DNA from: Chrysomallon squamiferum
Taxonomy: Eukaryota > Mollusca > Gastropoda > Neomphalida > Peltospiridae
DNA: 64,000 nucleotides
Reading direction: 5' to 3'
NCBI GenBank assembly: GCA_012295275.1
Contig: CM022670.1
Span: 38,779,751 to 38,843,750, forward strand
The notes under the pieces are model-generated. The model made no database searches. It saw only the letters and a program-made list of their open reading frames with translations, and was not told the DNA's origin. Of this stretch, positions 25,190 to 39,014 are shown in pieces (position 1 is the first letter of the stretch; the number at the start of each line of letters is the position of its first letter). The translations under genes and the position numbers were made by a program.

Positions 25190-25209
25190 TCACAGCCATA
25201 AGTGCTGAG

Positions 25210-25326
25210 CCAATCAGAGAATGACAGATTATCAGTCTATTCGTTTCCGGTTTCCGTCAACGTGGGACTTAAGTTCGATCACTGAACTATTCATTATTTC
25301 GTATACTGGTTTGCCACGCTTGCAAG
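25210..25326 (+). promoter_or_regulatory. Putative promoter and non-coding first exon of the reticulocalbin gene
   Basis: A good NF-Y site (GAGCCAATCAGAG, CCAAT at 25210-25214) lies in a local low-AT island that ends in a strong donor (GCAAG|GTGAGA, exon end 25326). The next acceptor of matching type is at 27540, just ahead of the coding start, so this is probably the 5' UTR exon. The transcription start was not determined. CGTGG at 25261-25265 is too far from the CCAAT box for an ER-stress element. Confidence 0.35.
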
Positions 25327-27559
25327 GTGAGATCTTTGTAGCTAGCTGGTGATAAATTTTCTATGCTATTTTTTTGTTTTCTTATTAAATAAGCTTGTGT
25401 AATTGCTTTGGTAATTGCTTTGAAATGCATTATAGTTTATACCGATTATACAATCAGACAATGAAATGAATGATAATCCGATTATTAATCGTTTAGTCTT
25501 AATAATACAAGCTCTGTGGATGAAGTTCAAGTCATGGGTGTAATCATAATCATAGACATTGAATGATTGATAAGTAAGCTGTCCTTTTTATTCTCCAGAA
25601 ATTATTAAATAGTGGGAAAATTAATAATAAATTAATACTCAGGATTAAATGCTAAATTATTGTTTAAATAAACGAGTTACATGAATCGAGCTTCTAAAGT
25701 TGTTTCAGATAGAAGAAAATGAAAATAGATTGTTAAAACATAATTGAATAATATTAAATAAAAATCACAGTGATCAAACACGAAACAGCTAAATAATCAA
25801 AACATCATAACGAACTGATGTTTGATAGTTAATTAAAATAGTAATGAAAATATAGTCAAGAACTGTATAGCTATCAAAACAAGAGCTTTAATTGGAATTA
25901 TATTGTAACTGAATTAATAAGAAAATATGTAATAAAATAACTATCCATTTCACATTATAAATGTGATGACAGTTTTACTATTTTTCAAATATTTAAATTA
26001 TTTTTATTATTATATGGGTTGTACAATTTCATAATTATGCAGTTTTTTACAGTTAGTTTTGTGGTAAAATTTAAAAGCATAAAGAAGTGCATATGTTTTA
26101 ATGAGTATTAATGCATATATGATAATCTTTCAATAAATATATCAGTTGTATCGTCAATGGTTAAACACCACAAAATGTTTAGAAAGAATGTTCTAAATAG
26201 AAAATAATTATCTAACTTGTTATTGAATAGCTGACATGCCTTTCTGTGTTTAGATTTGAATGAAATGTGCTATACATAGTTGGAAGGTTTAGTAGTTTAT
26301 AATATAACAGTTTTCTAAACATCCTTAATTTTATATTTATATCTTACATTAGATTTTAAAATTGATTTGATGATTTTATTATTTTATTTTATTTTATATA
26401 AATTTCACAAGTTAAATAATAAAAAAATTGTTTCAGGTTAATAAAACATTTTTTTATTCTTATTTAAATACTATGTTACAGTATGTATATTTGTTTCGAA
26501 ATTTAGATGCTTACATATGATAAATATTCTGTTAGATTAACTTAGTTTAAAACCATAAACAAAATGTCCAGCAGGATGTGTATTGCTACTGGTATTAAAC
26601 CAGTGATGATCATGATATTATCAGGCTTATTTAAGATAAGTTCACTGTGTAAGTTTTCTTCAACAATTAAAAGATGTGTGTGTGTGCACATGCATGTTCA
26701 TGTGTCTATGCATTTAGGAATTACTGAACAGTTATGATCAAGTATTTATTTCTTGTAATGATGATTCATTTCATTTTATAAATTTAACATTATTTTAAAA
26801 AGAAAAAACAAATTGTGTCCATTAACAAATATGTACAAAATCAGCCCTTGCCTTCAGTTCTTTACCTTGAAGCCTGAAAAATATTTTTTTCAATTTTAAA
26901 TGTAATTTTTTAAAAAGCATTTCAATTTGCATTGTTTATAAAATAAAATAAAACATATCTTCAACCTTTTATTTTTCAGCACTTCATTTATAATAATTTC
27001 CAGTTGTAATTTGTGGTACAAGCCACTTCAGTTCTTATTTTTTGTAATCAGATGGACTTTATTCTTCTTGAACTTTATTCAAGGTTAAAATCATTTTAGA
27101 TGAAATAGTTTGAAACAGAATTGAAATCATTGTCAATTTATTTACATTTGCAGAACTTAACTGGTATATACATAAAAATAAAATATTTAAAATCTGGGTC
27201 CACCAACTATAAAATGTTGAGAACCAGTTCATGTAACCCCCCAAAAAATAGATACATAGATAAAAATATTTTAAAAGAACAACAACAATTAAAGAAGAAG
27301 AAAAATGATCTATAACTGGCAGAAGCACATCTTAACAATTTTGTCAGTATTATTTTTAATTTAATTTTATTTCTTTATATATATATTTTTTATACTTTAA
27401 TAACTTCACAACAATGGAATCTCAGAAACCAATGTTCTGTGAGTTAGTCCCACTCTAATTAAAAGCCTTTCATGATATGAAGATTTACCTAATAACAATC
27501 CATTTGATTTGAAAATTAAAACACATGAGTTTATTTTCAGAAAGAGAAAACCATTAAAG

Positions 27560-30500
27560 ATGCACTTCATTCCAAGCATTCTGCTGTTTTTGGGGTAGCC
27601 ATTTGTGTTGGAGCTGTGCCCGAAAAGGCACATCCCACTGGCCATCATGAACGTCATGATCCTATGGACGTGCCTAAAGAGGTAGATGGACATCACAATC
27701 CTGAGTATGATGAGGAGGCCATGCTTGGTATAATTTTAATGAATTTATTAATATTTATTAATAAAGTATAATGAAGTTAACCAACAAAACAAAATTTTAA
27801 GTCATGCACATACCTATGGATGAATGCAAACACACACACACACATACATATTTTTTATGTTGCAGTATTTCATTATTTGTTTAAATATTGTCTTTCTCAA
27901 CTATAAGCAACATGTATAAAATATTTAAAAAAAATATAAAGTGTATGTGTTTTTCACAACTGTATAAATCTGTTCCTGTCATTAACAGCATTTAGATAAT
28001 ATTTTTATTTTTTAATGCATATAATTTTTAATTTTCATTTATGGCAAAATAATTGTAATTTACATTCTTTTACTGCATGAAATTGGAGAAGTATATTTTA
28101 AACAAGAAGAACAGAATTTCTGCTAGAACACCGGCTATACTTTCATTTATATTTCATATACTCATGTTGTCTCTTTTAGGAACACATGATATTAGTGGCC
28201 TTACTAAGGAAGAACTTGAGGAAAAATTGTCTGAACTTTTCGTACAGCATGACAAAGATAAAGATAACCATGTTAACAAGGATGAATTAATTAAATGGAT
28301 GCTTGACTCATTCAGGTAATATCCAACATTATTTTTACCAATTCTGATTGTAATTACTAACGATGAATATATTAAATTTAGCTGTGTAGACAACATGATT
28401 TTAGAATTATTGGAAAATGAAAAACTGCAAACAAAGAAATAATTTTTTTTACAAAGCTCCATAAATACCAAATGTTTTTTAAAATTTAAAAATTAAATTT
28501 GCAAAAGACTATATGTTATTTTATTAAATTTGCTAAAAATAACTGCACAGAATGTTTAATCAAATACAAAACTATCTTCTTTTTTTTTTGAAATTAGTAA
28601 TTGCAACATTGTTTTGAAGAAATACGGACTCTTAATGAAAAGATGTTTCAACTCACATAAGAGCAATTAAACTGTACATAAATCAATTGAAACAGAATTT
28701 AAGTTAAAATAATGTTACACTGTTTAGACACATGGATGAAGAAGAGAGCAGCCTGACCTTCAAAAAAGATGACCTTGACCAGAATGAACATGTCACGTGG
28801 GAAGAACTTGTGAGAAGTCAGTATTCCATGGAACTGGATGATGTTAAAAAACTGTCTAAAGAAGGGGAAGATAAACACACACATCAGGTCAGTTTTGTGC
28901 TGTGAATAAGTTACTCATTTTATTATTTTACAATCTTCAGGAGTCTGATATATAACCATGCAAATCGGCGATACAAATTTCACGATACAAACAAGAATGG
29001 TCAGCTTTCATTCAGAGAGTACCTGAAAGAGGAGTTTGGCTTAACAAGGAAAAAGCTTGAATCTAAGGAAGTTGATGAGGAAATCCAGAAGGTAGACTGA
29101 GATGGTTGTATTTGTTTCACAGAATATTGGCTGCAGGTCTTGACATTGGTCAATCTACCTTTCGTCTGCATTCTTCTTCTGCGCCATTTTGTGAAAAATG
29201 TCTGCTGCTTACGGCCAGTTTTCATTACAAAAGATAATGCTGACATACTTAAACAGCTTTTCTTTTTTCAGCTAATTATTTTTATACTTTTTAATTGTGT
29301 GTTTTCTTTGATGCATCAACAACAACCAAAAAAAAAAAAATTGATTTGAGAAAGGTAACTCTTTTGTGTTAGTTTAATCTTAGCATAATTATTTATGGAT
29401 TATATTGATAATCAACAAAACTACCTTCATTTAAAAAGTAAATTAAAAAGTATTTAAATAAGTTTCCTGATTTGACAGAATTTGAAAAAAATATATTATT
29501 GCAGGTATTATTTATTAGCAAATATATTTTAAAAATAAGCAAAATATTTAGATTAAAAATCAAATCAGTCAAGTCTCTGTTGTCTATTTACTTCACCAAA
29601 TGGATCAAAGCAATATTATGCTATTGCACATCTCTGTATGCAAATACAGCAGTGGTGGTTTTTAAGCTTAGTGAGATGGTTGTAGGATCTGTTTACTTGG
29701 TGAAAGTGGCACACATAGTGTTTATGATTTTGAGAAAAACATGTTTTTGAAAAAATCTTCAACACACTTGCACAGTGCACTGTCAGTGTTTTTTCTTTTT
29801 AATGGGTCATCCAGAATTATCAGCACATTCAAAAGATTAGAGAACTAGGTTTTTTTATATATATATATATCAGATTTCCAGACAGCATTTTGGAGGTAGC
29901 ACTGTTTTGATTTCCTAAGTGACTGCATTTGCTTGAGTTTTCATGCACAGTAGCAAAGTGTTAGTTTGAATGCACAATGGTCAACAGTGACGTGACTGAA
30001 AGCATTGTCCGAAGAGGTACAATGGTTTAATGTAAATTATAAAGCATTCATTGGTACCTGTTCCTTCTGTGCTCGTTATATAAACATTTGAAACTGCTGG
30101 TAATTATGGACATGTGGTTTATGATTTAAAAAATATTTGATTTTATATTTAAGTATAATATATGCATGCTGTTTTTTTTTACTACAAAATAACCATTTTA
30201 TTACTAAGTTAGCACGATACTTAATGAACATGTTAGGACTGAACTTTAAGTCTGAATGCTTTCAGTAGCTTGTGACTAAAGCTATTTTGAAAAAAAAAAA
30301 TTTTTTGCACAAACAAAACTCAAAACTTATTAACATTTTTTTTTCTTTTCAGAAAAACAGGTAAATATTGTTGATAGATTGGTTAGATTGGTTGGAAGAT
30401 TTATGTGGCTAATAATTACATAATTTTAGTTAAAGCTGTTTGCAGCAGTTGCCTGACTGTATTGGCAAATCCAACACTAAATTAACCTTACTCAACTTTA

Positions 30501-31769
30501 ATTTTCTTGAACAGATGATTATTGAAGATGAAAAACGATTCAAGGGAGCTGATTTGAACAAAGATGGACAGCTCGATTCTAAAGAGTACATGGCTTTCTA
30601 TCATCCATACGACTATGACCATATGCACATCTTTGAGATCAGGCGGGAACTTGAAGACAGGGACAAGAACGGTGATGACAAACTTAACCTTGATGAATTC
30701 ATTGGAGGTAAGCAAACCTGTCAGCATGCAATTCTGAAATGGCTATTGTCAGTTTTAATAGCAAACAGTTACCTGAAATTGATAATTACATTGGAAATGG
30801 GGGTGGGATACCTAACAGTCTGTGAATGTTGGGAAGATTTTGTTTTGAATTAATAGATGTAATGTTTCATAAATATATTTTAAATATATGCTGATTGGCA
30901 TGTTAAAAAATCCATGAAATTGAGATAGTCTGCTTACCATGGTAGTCATGGTGAGCCAACAGAAAACTGTTTAAATTTGAAAATTAGTTTTGTCAGACAA
31001 GCATCTTTGCTGTCAAGCTTCTGTGTATATTCAGTGATACAAGAAGCACAGAAGTATTCAGTAAATCAGGTGTTGGTATGTTTGAAACATTTAGGAAAGT
31101 TTAACAGATTTAATGGAATATTAAATATAGCCATTGATCAGTCTTTTTAGTCTACAGTCATATAGTGCAAACCAAGACACAGCTGGAATTGTTAATGAAA
31201 ATATTGTCAAACACTTGCATAATAACTAACAGCCATGTGAAAATAATACAGTCTGTACAGGTTTTGACATTTTATTGGATAGGCAGTTATCCTATTACAC
31301 CTGAACTGAATGCGAACCAGTTACTAAAACATATACACCACTGGTAATTCACCACAATTAACAATTTGAAGCAATTGTAATGAAACACAAACGATATTAA
31401 CATTGGGGGAGTGGCATTAATTTAAGATTATGTTATAACTGTACATGTGTGTATATAGACAAAAAAAGATACAAGAAAATGACTTTATCATCTTCAGATG
31501 GGGAACATGTAGATGACGAATTCCGTAAAGAGGAGGAGAAACGTTTCAAAGAATATGATACAAATGGTGATGGACAGTTGGACATAGAAGAGATGAGGAA
31601 GTACCTTGTACCAGACAATACAGAGACTGCCACTGAAGAGGCCACACATTTGATTGGTGAATGTGACAAAGACAACGACAACATCCTTTCAAAAACAGAG
31701 GTCATTGATTGTGTGGAAGCCTTTAAAGATGTACAAGCGATAACAAATATTCCAAGGGATGAATTGTAA
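27560..31769 (+). CDS. Reticulocalbin-2-like ER calcium-binding protein (CREC family)
   Basis: Exons are 27541-27727 (ATG at 27560), 28180-28315, then either 28728-28887 or 28941-29091, then 30515-30707 and 31459-31769. The ATG opens a signal peptide (MHFIPSILLFLG) but runs into TAG at 27596; the exon continues in another frame (VAICVGAVPEKAHP), so one base seems to be missing in the T5G4 run. Then come the CREC signature NPEYDEEAMLG, EF-hand 1 (DKDKDNHVNKDE), an alternative EF-hand 2, and EF-hands 3-6 with loops such as DLNKDGQLDSKE, DKNGDDKLNLDE, DTNGDGQLDIEE and DKDNDNILSKTE. The protein ends RDEL, a KDEL-type ER-retrieval signal. Family members are low-affinity calcium buffers or chaperones of the secretory pathway. 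Layout and terminus resemble RCN2 more than calumenin, though one EF-hand 2 version looks calumenin-like. I keep the symbol blank because the CREC paralogues are close. Confidence 0.88.
28728..28887 (+). other. Alternative EF-hand 2 exon A of the reticulocalbin gene
   Basis: 160 nt. It accepts the codon split AG|A from exon 28180-28315 and ends in phase 0 (CATCAG|GTCAGT). The EF-hand loop is DLDQNEHVTWEE. It encodes 53 complete codons and has intact splice sites. Confidence 0.75.
28941..29091 (+). other. Alternative EF-hand 2 exon B of the reticulocalbin gene
   Basis: 151 nt. It also accepts AG|G from exon 28180-28315 and ends in phase 0 (CAGAAG|GTAGAC). The EF-hand loop is DTNKNGQLSFRE, preceded by IYNHANRRYKFH, which resembles the calumenin EF-hand 2 entry. 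If spliced after exon A it would be out of frame and stop at once (GAG TCT GAT ATA TAA), so the two exons can only alternate in a functional mRNA. Confidence 0.75.
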
Positions 31770-33874
31770 TGAGTCTTTTTAAAGTAGTTTTTTTGAGTCG
31801 TAGAACAAAAAGTCAAAGGAAGATTTTTTTTTTTTTTTTTTTTTTGAGTTTTATCATATCTTCTGTAAATTCTTTATAATGTTTTCTTTTTTACTTTCTT
31901 TTAATTTTTTTTTTTTTTATATATATATATAGTAAAAAATACTTTAAAAACATAAATAAATAATGATAGTAAAATAATTTATTTCTTTTACTCTGTATAA
32001 AAATTGTTATAAAAATCAGTAATACGGTCATTCATCATGTAGAAAGATAAATGGTACTGAGAAATTTAACTATTTTCATAGAAATGAGTGGGAAAAATAT
32101 TCCTTTGATAAATGTTTACTGAGGTGTCACAGTGTGTATGTTTCTGAGTATTATTTTAAATTACAGTAATTGATGTTAGTGTATGCATTTATCAATTTAG
32201 AATGGAATAATTAATTTTGTTTCAGTTCATACTACATCATGACACCTTACTTGTATCAGTTCTTTTGAGATGTTTTTAATACTGTAGACCCATTGCTTAA
32301 CCCATTGTTTTCAATGCTTTTATTTATTTTCTACCTATGTACATACTTTGTTATCGACAGTATTTATTTTTCAGATCCTCCTTTTTTTAAATTTATTTTT
32401 TACATTTTTTTGTAGAAAATTGTGTTCATGTTTTTTTAATCCAGTCTTCATTGTTAATGTGAGAAATACAATGCAATTAAAATGGAAGCTTTTCTCAGCT
32501 CAGTGTATTGAAGTAAAGTAACTTGTCATACATTGTTGTAGTTGAAAGGTATATATATATATATATAATTTAATTTACTGTATAATAGCAGTAAAGTGTT
32601 ACATTTACTGCAAAGAACTGAAGAACACATTCATTTGATACAAATTACTGAACAAAAGAATAACGTCTTAAAGAAATAAACAAAATTAAGATTTGTGAAA
32701 AATTCATCTGCTCAGATAAACGTTAATAAAATAAAAAGTAATGAAAATGACAACGAAATAAAAGATCATAGTCTTGCGTTGGGTGAGGGTTTGCTTTAGT
32801 AGACAAACAGAACAAAAGTTTACATTTTAAATATTCATACATACTTAGTCATAAATCTGTTAATATTATTGAACATCTGGTTGTGTGTATCTAACATTAA
32901 AACTGCTCACATTTCCTGTATAACGGGGGTTTTTTAATTTTCTTTGGAATGGAAATTTTAAACTGCAGTATTAATATTATCAAAGTTTACAAAAAACATT
33001 AAAAAAAAAAAAAAAAAGATAAGCAGATATTCTAATTATATTTAAGTAACAATTTGTGGAATGTTTTAAGGATCTCTTTTTGTTTATTTTTTTATTATTA
33101 TTTATTTTTATATAAATATTACGTCCTTTAAAATATGTATATCTTTTAAAATTCAAATTGAAAATGGTTAACTTATATTTAACTGATGTTTGGAAATTTA
33201 TAATATTTAAATTAAACAATAAATATTCATTCCAAAAAAATTAAATAAAAAAATGAAATAATCATCAATATCATCATCATTGTATGTTCTATTCTCTTTC
33301 TTTTTTCACCAAATTTGAAATGGTGCTTCCATTTAGACTATCATGACAAAACAGATATAAAATTTCAGTATTTCCAAGCATTAATGAACAATTCTGTTTT
33401 TATTTTTTTTATCTGGTTTTTGCAATTGTATGTGAAAAAAAGGTATTTGTGTCAATGATCTTGATAGCAGATTTAAACTGTAAATGAAAAACTGATTATA
33501 ATTAGTTTGAATGTTTTTAATTTTGAGATTTCAGGACTGTTATGAAAAGCACATAGCAATACTTCTTTACAGTCAATAGGGCATGCTAAAACATTGCTTT
33601 GATATAACAATCCTTTATCACAATATACTCATTTTCAGATGATATTAATTATGGTGTATATTTATGCATAATAAGGACAAAATAAATGCAAGTGTTAAAT
33701 GTTGAATGGTAAATTTAAAAAAAAAAAAAAAAAGATCTTTGTAATATAAATTACAAAACTGGAACAGTTCATTTTTTTTTTTTTTTTTAACTAATTTTTT
33801 TGATGTTATGTCAAATTCATCATATACTTAGTGATAATATGTTTGACATTTTATCCTGTTATTTAGCAAGTCAG

Positions 33875-33909
<35 letters not shown>

Positions 33910-36900
33910 GTATGGTAAGTGAAAGTTTTATTCAATCATAGAATTCCATTATTTTATATTTACAAATCCTTGAGGTTAGTGTCTCTAGTGCAATTTAGTA
34001 GGGCATGATTTTTAAAAAAAAAATTTTACCAGACATATCTATTATACTTTAATATATTTATTACAGTATAGAAGAAGGTTAGTTAAATGGAAAAATAAAT
34101 GTTAACAGTTAAATTAAAATCTAGTCATGTAAATTATGCTAAAATCTAGTCCCCCCCCCCACATACACACCCCGATAATGATTAAGAAAAAAAATGAGGG
34201 CTTCCAATAAATTAAGTTTCTCTGATTTCATTTAACCAGTAAAGTAACTAGTTGTTTGTGTATATTAATAATACCAGGTGTCTAAAATACACCACGTTTT
34301 GAAAAATGTGGTTAGCTACCTCTGTGTTATTTAAAACTCTGAAAGTGATATTCTGTAAAAATTGCTTCTCCGTACAATATTTATTTTCTTGTCTCTGCTT
34401 GCAGTAAACTGTACTAATAAATATTGCTGAAACTAAACATAAATATTGTAAACAGTATTTCAAACGGAAGATAATGTCAGCATTGTCCATTCTGGAATAA
34501 TTTGGAATTTTAAATAAAACAGCATTTACAGCTTAAAACAGCTTAATTATTTTTGATAGCTTTTTTAAATTCATATATATTAGTATGCATTCCATGTTAT
34601 AATGTCAACTTTATTTAAATATTTGACAACTTGTCATGGTGATGGAAATCCAGATTATTTTATTATTGTTTTTTTTTTTTTTTTCCTAACCAAATGGAGT
34701 AATTGTATGTCAGATGTTGCAGTTATTTTAACTAACCCCATGCTTGTTACCAAGAGAGAATGTGTTGAATATCATTTTGAATGATTTAAATGTATTTTCT
34801 CAAGTGTTTCAATAAAAACCATTAAAATGTAATAAAGGTTTTCTGTTATGTATATTCTAATTATATATATATATTTAATTTTTATTTATTTTTTCATTCT
34901 TTATGCTAACTTATTATGTATTTTAACACAACTTAATTGATACATGATGATGTAGCAAAACAAAGATAGTATTTTGATTATATTAGCATTCAGTGGTTTA
35001 TCTAAAGTAAGTTGCTTGCACAATTATCTTGCATGTCTGCTGGCAAGAAATCTTTGTTAAATGGAACAAAGAAGAAAGAAATGTTTTAACAAGACATTCA
35101 TCACAGTAAGCTGCAGTTCTACATCATACAGATGATGAGAAATGAAACATGCTGTTTTACAAGTACAAAATAATAACATATTTTTTATTCAATACCAGTA
35201 AGGAACTTTCTTATTTTTATTTATAACAGTCTTTAATATTTGTTATGTTTTCTCTCTCAATGTACTGAAACATTTTGAAACTTAATTAATAATAATGTCG
35301 TGTTTAGTCAATGTTTCATAAAAAAAAAGAGTCAATTCAAAAAAAATAAAATAAAAATAAATAAAATAAACCATCTTCAATCTTTTGAATACAGCTATAA
35401 AGGATGATCACCTAGATTTGATTACTCAACATTGTTACTACAATTATTTCAAAATTAATATTTAAATAAATTAATACAGGGTTTCATTAGGTTAGAACAT
35501 CTTTTAATCCTTTGAGCTGAAAGCTCCTGATTTTACTAAAAAGGATATATATTAGTTGTTTTCTATTTTTTAAAAGCAAAAGACAAACATTTTTTGTAAG
35601 CACTTTATTAATACAATAAAATAAAAAAAACAATTCATTAATTTAAATGCTTTAATAATTCAGCTACATACTTTTCATTTACTATCCACAGAACAGAGAT
35701 TTTTTACTTTTAGTTTCTTAAATAGCTAGAGTAGTCACAGTAACAATAAAATTCTGTTACAAAATGATGGGGAAGGAATGATCAGACTTTTTTTTTTTCT
35801 ATTGCAAAGTGAGCAGAATCATTAAAAAGGAAAAGGAGAATGCAAACAACCATAAATATAAATAAGTTAACCTTGCTTAATATCTCCAGAAATTTAAAAA
35901 TCCATATGACCTTCAAAAGGAAAACTATAAATCAGTCACTCAAATAAACTGTTAATATCTATCACAAACATACATTTAGTAGATTAATAGGTACTGGCAA
36001 CAACACTAAAAAAAAAAAAAAAAAATTACACAACAAAAAATATTGCACAAACATCAGGTAGAGACACAGGTTTAACTCTTATTTACAATAAAATAACAGT
36101 CAACAAAAAAGAATGAGCAATAGAGAATGTATAACAATAACAGAATCAAATAAAAACAATTCAAAATATACAGATTAAACAAGACTTGGGTTTTGAATAA
36201 TAACACAATACGGAATTAGAATTAAATACGTAAATATATAATAATAATTTGAAATTAGAAGTATGTAATAATTATTTTAATCCAATTTCCATTTGTATAA
36301 ACACATTTCAATCAATAGGCCTAATAGTTAATCACAATAGAAATAATTTTCATGGTACTTGTATTATGGTCAGTGTTTTATAAATATAAAAATAAAATAA
36401 ACAACTTTTTTACTACTATCTATCTTTACAACTATTATCCCTTATAATATATTTTATTCTACAAATATACTAACACTATGCTAATACCTGTTTAAAAACA
36501 ATTAATTACTAAAATGTATATATAAATGTTTTGCTGTTTTTATTCACAGGAAAATCAGTTTAGAATGTTTATTGATGATTAAAAGATCAGTATGGATTGT
36601 CAAAAAAATATTTTAGTGAAATGTCAAATCCATGTTTTTTTTTTGTATCATGTTAAGTGAAAATGGAAGACAGTGGGTGGGTGTTAGAATTTCTTCTCTA
36701 AATCTTTTATTATGTGCTTGCTTCACCTTGAGATTCAAGTCCTATTTGCCAGATCAGAATTTGCTAATACACAACACTCAAAAATCAATGTAGTTATCTT
36801 GCGTCTCATCATTTTTCCAGCTTTTAAATGATTATTTGGCATATAATTATAATCACACAACTCTGTTAAAACGTTTTTTCACCACAATTGATTGAAAAGT

Positions 36901-38950
36901 CACAACTTTCTTTTTAAAAATTTTAAATTTTCACTCCTAACCACATTTAAATGAAGCATCCAAAATGATGAATATCAAATGTCGTTTTATTATGTCGCAT
37001 GCCATTAACATCATAAAATTCTGTGCAGCATATGGACCATTTAGTACATTTGTGATGTCACTTGGGAATGTTAATAATACTAACTGCCAACAACTTGTGG
37101 GAGACTAGGTGTTTATCAATATGTATATTCATATATTCATACACATGTATAATACATATATATATATATATATATTTAATTAATTTTTTTTTTTTTTTTT
37201 TTTTTTTTAAAAGCAAAATAAAATACACATAATCATTACTGTTAATGATTATAATATGCACTACTGCAGCAAAAAACACAAGGTTTAAAATAGAAGTGGC
37301 TTTCCAGCCCTTAAAATAAAAGTATATATTAAGTTAAACATATATTGTATATCATTGTTAAAATGCATTATGTTAATATGTTGTTCCCAATCAACAGCCC
37401 CTTAAAAAAAAATCACAATAACAAACAAGATAAAAACTGACACCTGTACATTAAAAAGGTTTTTAAATAAATAACACACAGAACAGATGAAAATTCACAA
37501 ACAAGGAATAACAAATGGTTAAAAATAAATAATTATGGAACAAAAGTAAAAAAAAAAAAAAAGGTAAAGCCAAACTATCACAGAGAAAGATTAGGTTTTA
37601 TTTTTGTAAATAGTATACATAAATATTCTTCTATAAATAAAAATTATATACGTGTTTATGACAGTAGATTTACATCCTCAACCAGACTGAAATAGAAACA
37701 GACCAAAACAACAAGAAACAAACAAAAAACAAACAAAAACAAACAAAAAAGCAGAAAGAAAAAAACAGCACCACAGTATTTTTGTAATAATTAATTCTGT
37801 TGAAATCATAAGCTATCTAAACAGTAAATAAAAAGGCAGGACTGAATCAGACTAAGATTACTGAGAAGTTATTTGATATCATTATTTACAGGTACATAAA
37901 AGAAGCTGTATGTGGGTCATAAATGACAAAATGAGATATATGTCTACATCGTGACAAAATTAAGATTCTGAATGGAAATGTAAGAAGTATTTGGCTATTT
38001 TATCACAACGTGACTAACAAAAAAACACATTAGCCAAGCATTTGTAAAGAACATAATATGAAACAGTTAATGACACACATCAGTATTTTATATGAATCTG
38101 TGAATAATACGTGAACACAAAGTGACATATGATCAAATAACCACAACTATCTTTCTGTGTTAGTAGCCATATCTTCTTAACAGTTCTCTTCAGTATCTTA
38201 TACTGTTATTATTTAGTTGGAAAATAAAATTAATTTTTATTTTTATTTATATTCTTCAACAGCTAGGTATTGGCCATTTTATTCCCTACATAAAATGTTA
38301 TAATTCAGTTATCAGTTGTAATTACTTTTAAATTAAACCTGAAATTAACAAGAATTCCATGTTACATTTTATCCAAATTAATATCCTTGCAATACAGTAC
38401 ACAATTAGGAACAATTCATATATGCAAAATGTTAAAAAGCATGTTGCTTTGATCCAACTTCCAAAGTTTTACAACTGCAAATACCTGTATTTAAAGAAAA
38501 AGGAAAAAGAATTAAAAAATATTACTGCTTTACTTATTTCAGATGTCAAGTTCAAATATGTGGTAGCTTATAAAATATAACTAACAATTACTGAAATGAA
38601 CTGCTGATAATGTACAAATATACTGAGCAAATGTTTTTTTTACTGTTGCAAATGATGTTTTATGACACTCGTAATAAATTTGATTCTGTAAATAGTTAAA
38701 ATGTGTTTTGAAAAAAACCTACAACAGAAACTAACCAGATAACAATCCTATGTGAAGTTAAATCTGAAAGAAAGACAGTTCAAGAAACTAATCTTTCATT
38801 TATCTCCTACATACGTGTTTGCATCTTGTACTTTAAAAAACCAGATTCATTTTATAACACATTTCATTTTCTTCATTTTCTTTTTATGTTTAATATTGTA
38901 AATGTGTATTGTAGATACCAAACAAACGTCATCATCAACAAACTTCAACA
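31770..38950. other. Long AT-rich stretch between convergent genes; probable 3' UTRs, no exon recognised
   Basis: It follows the reticulocalbin stop and precedes the 3' end of the VMAC-like gene. It has many AATAAA hexamers (for example at 32686 and 34811) and poly-T/A tracts, so the 3' ends cannot be fixed. The only non-repetitive ORF with a plausible Met is an 80-codon minus-strand frame (34248-34490) that I treat as chance. Confidence 0.45.
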
Positions 38951-39014
38951 AACTTATGGAATAAATGGAAACAAATCAAACCAAACTGGAATAATGTCAC
39001 AGTGGTTCTGCTGG

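Noticed and set aside
25210-25265. ER-stress response element (CCAAT-N9-CCACG)
   Set aside because: CCAAT and CGTGG are present but about 46 bp apart, not 9.
25217-25326. Open frame from an ATG through the proposed non-coding first exon, as an alternative start for the reticulocalbin
   Set aside because: It ends in phase 1, and joining to 27541 gives a stop after a few codons, so it cannot supply the missing signal-peptide frame.
29990-30265. Short inverted match ACTGAAAGCATT that could be terminal repeats of a DNA transposon
   Set aside because: Only 12 nt matches, with no target-site duplication or transposase frame between.
34248-34490. 80-codon minus-strand frame with Met and a hydrophobic N-terminus, possibly a secreted peptide
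   Set aside because: Base composition equals that of the surrounding AT-rich sequence, there is no recognised motif, and it lies in the 3' flank of the reticulocalbin gene. One such ORF is expected by chance in this length.
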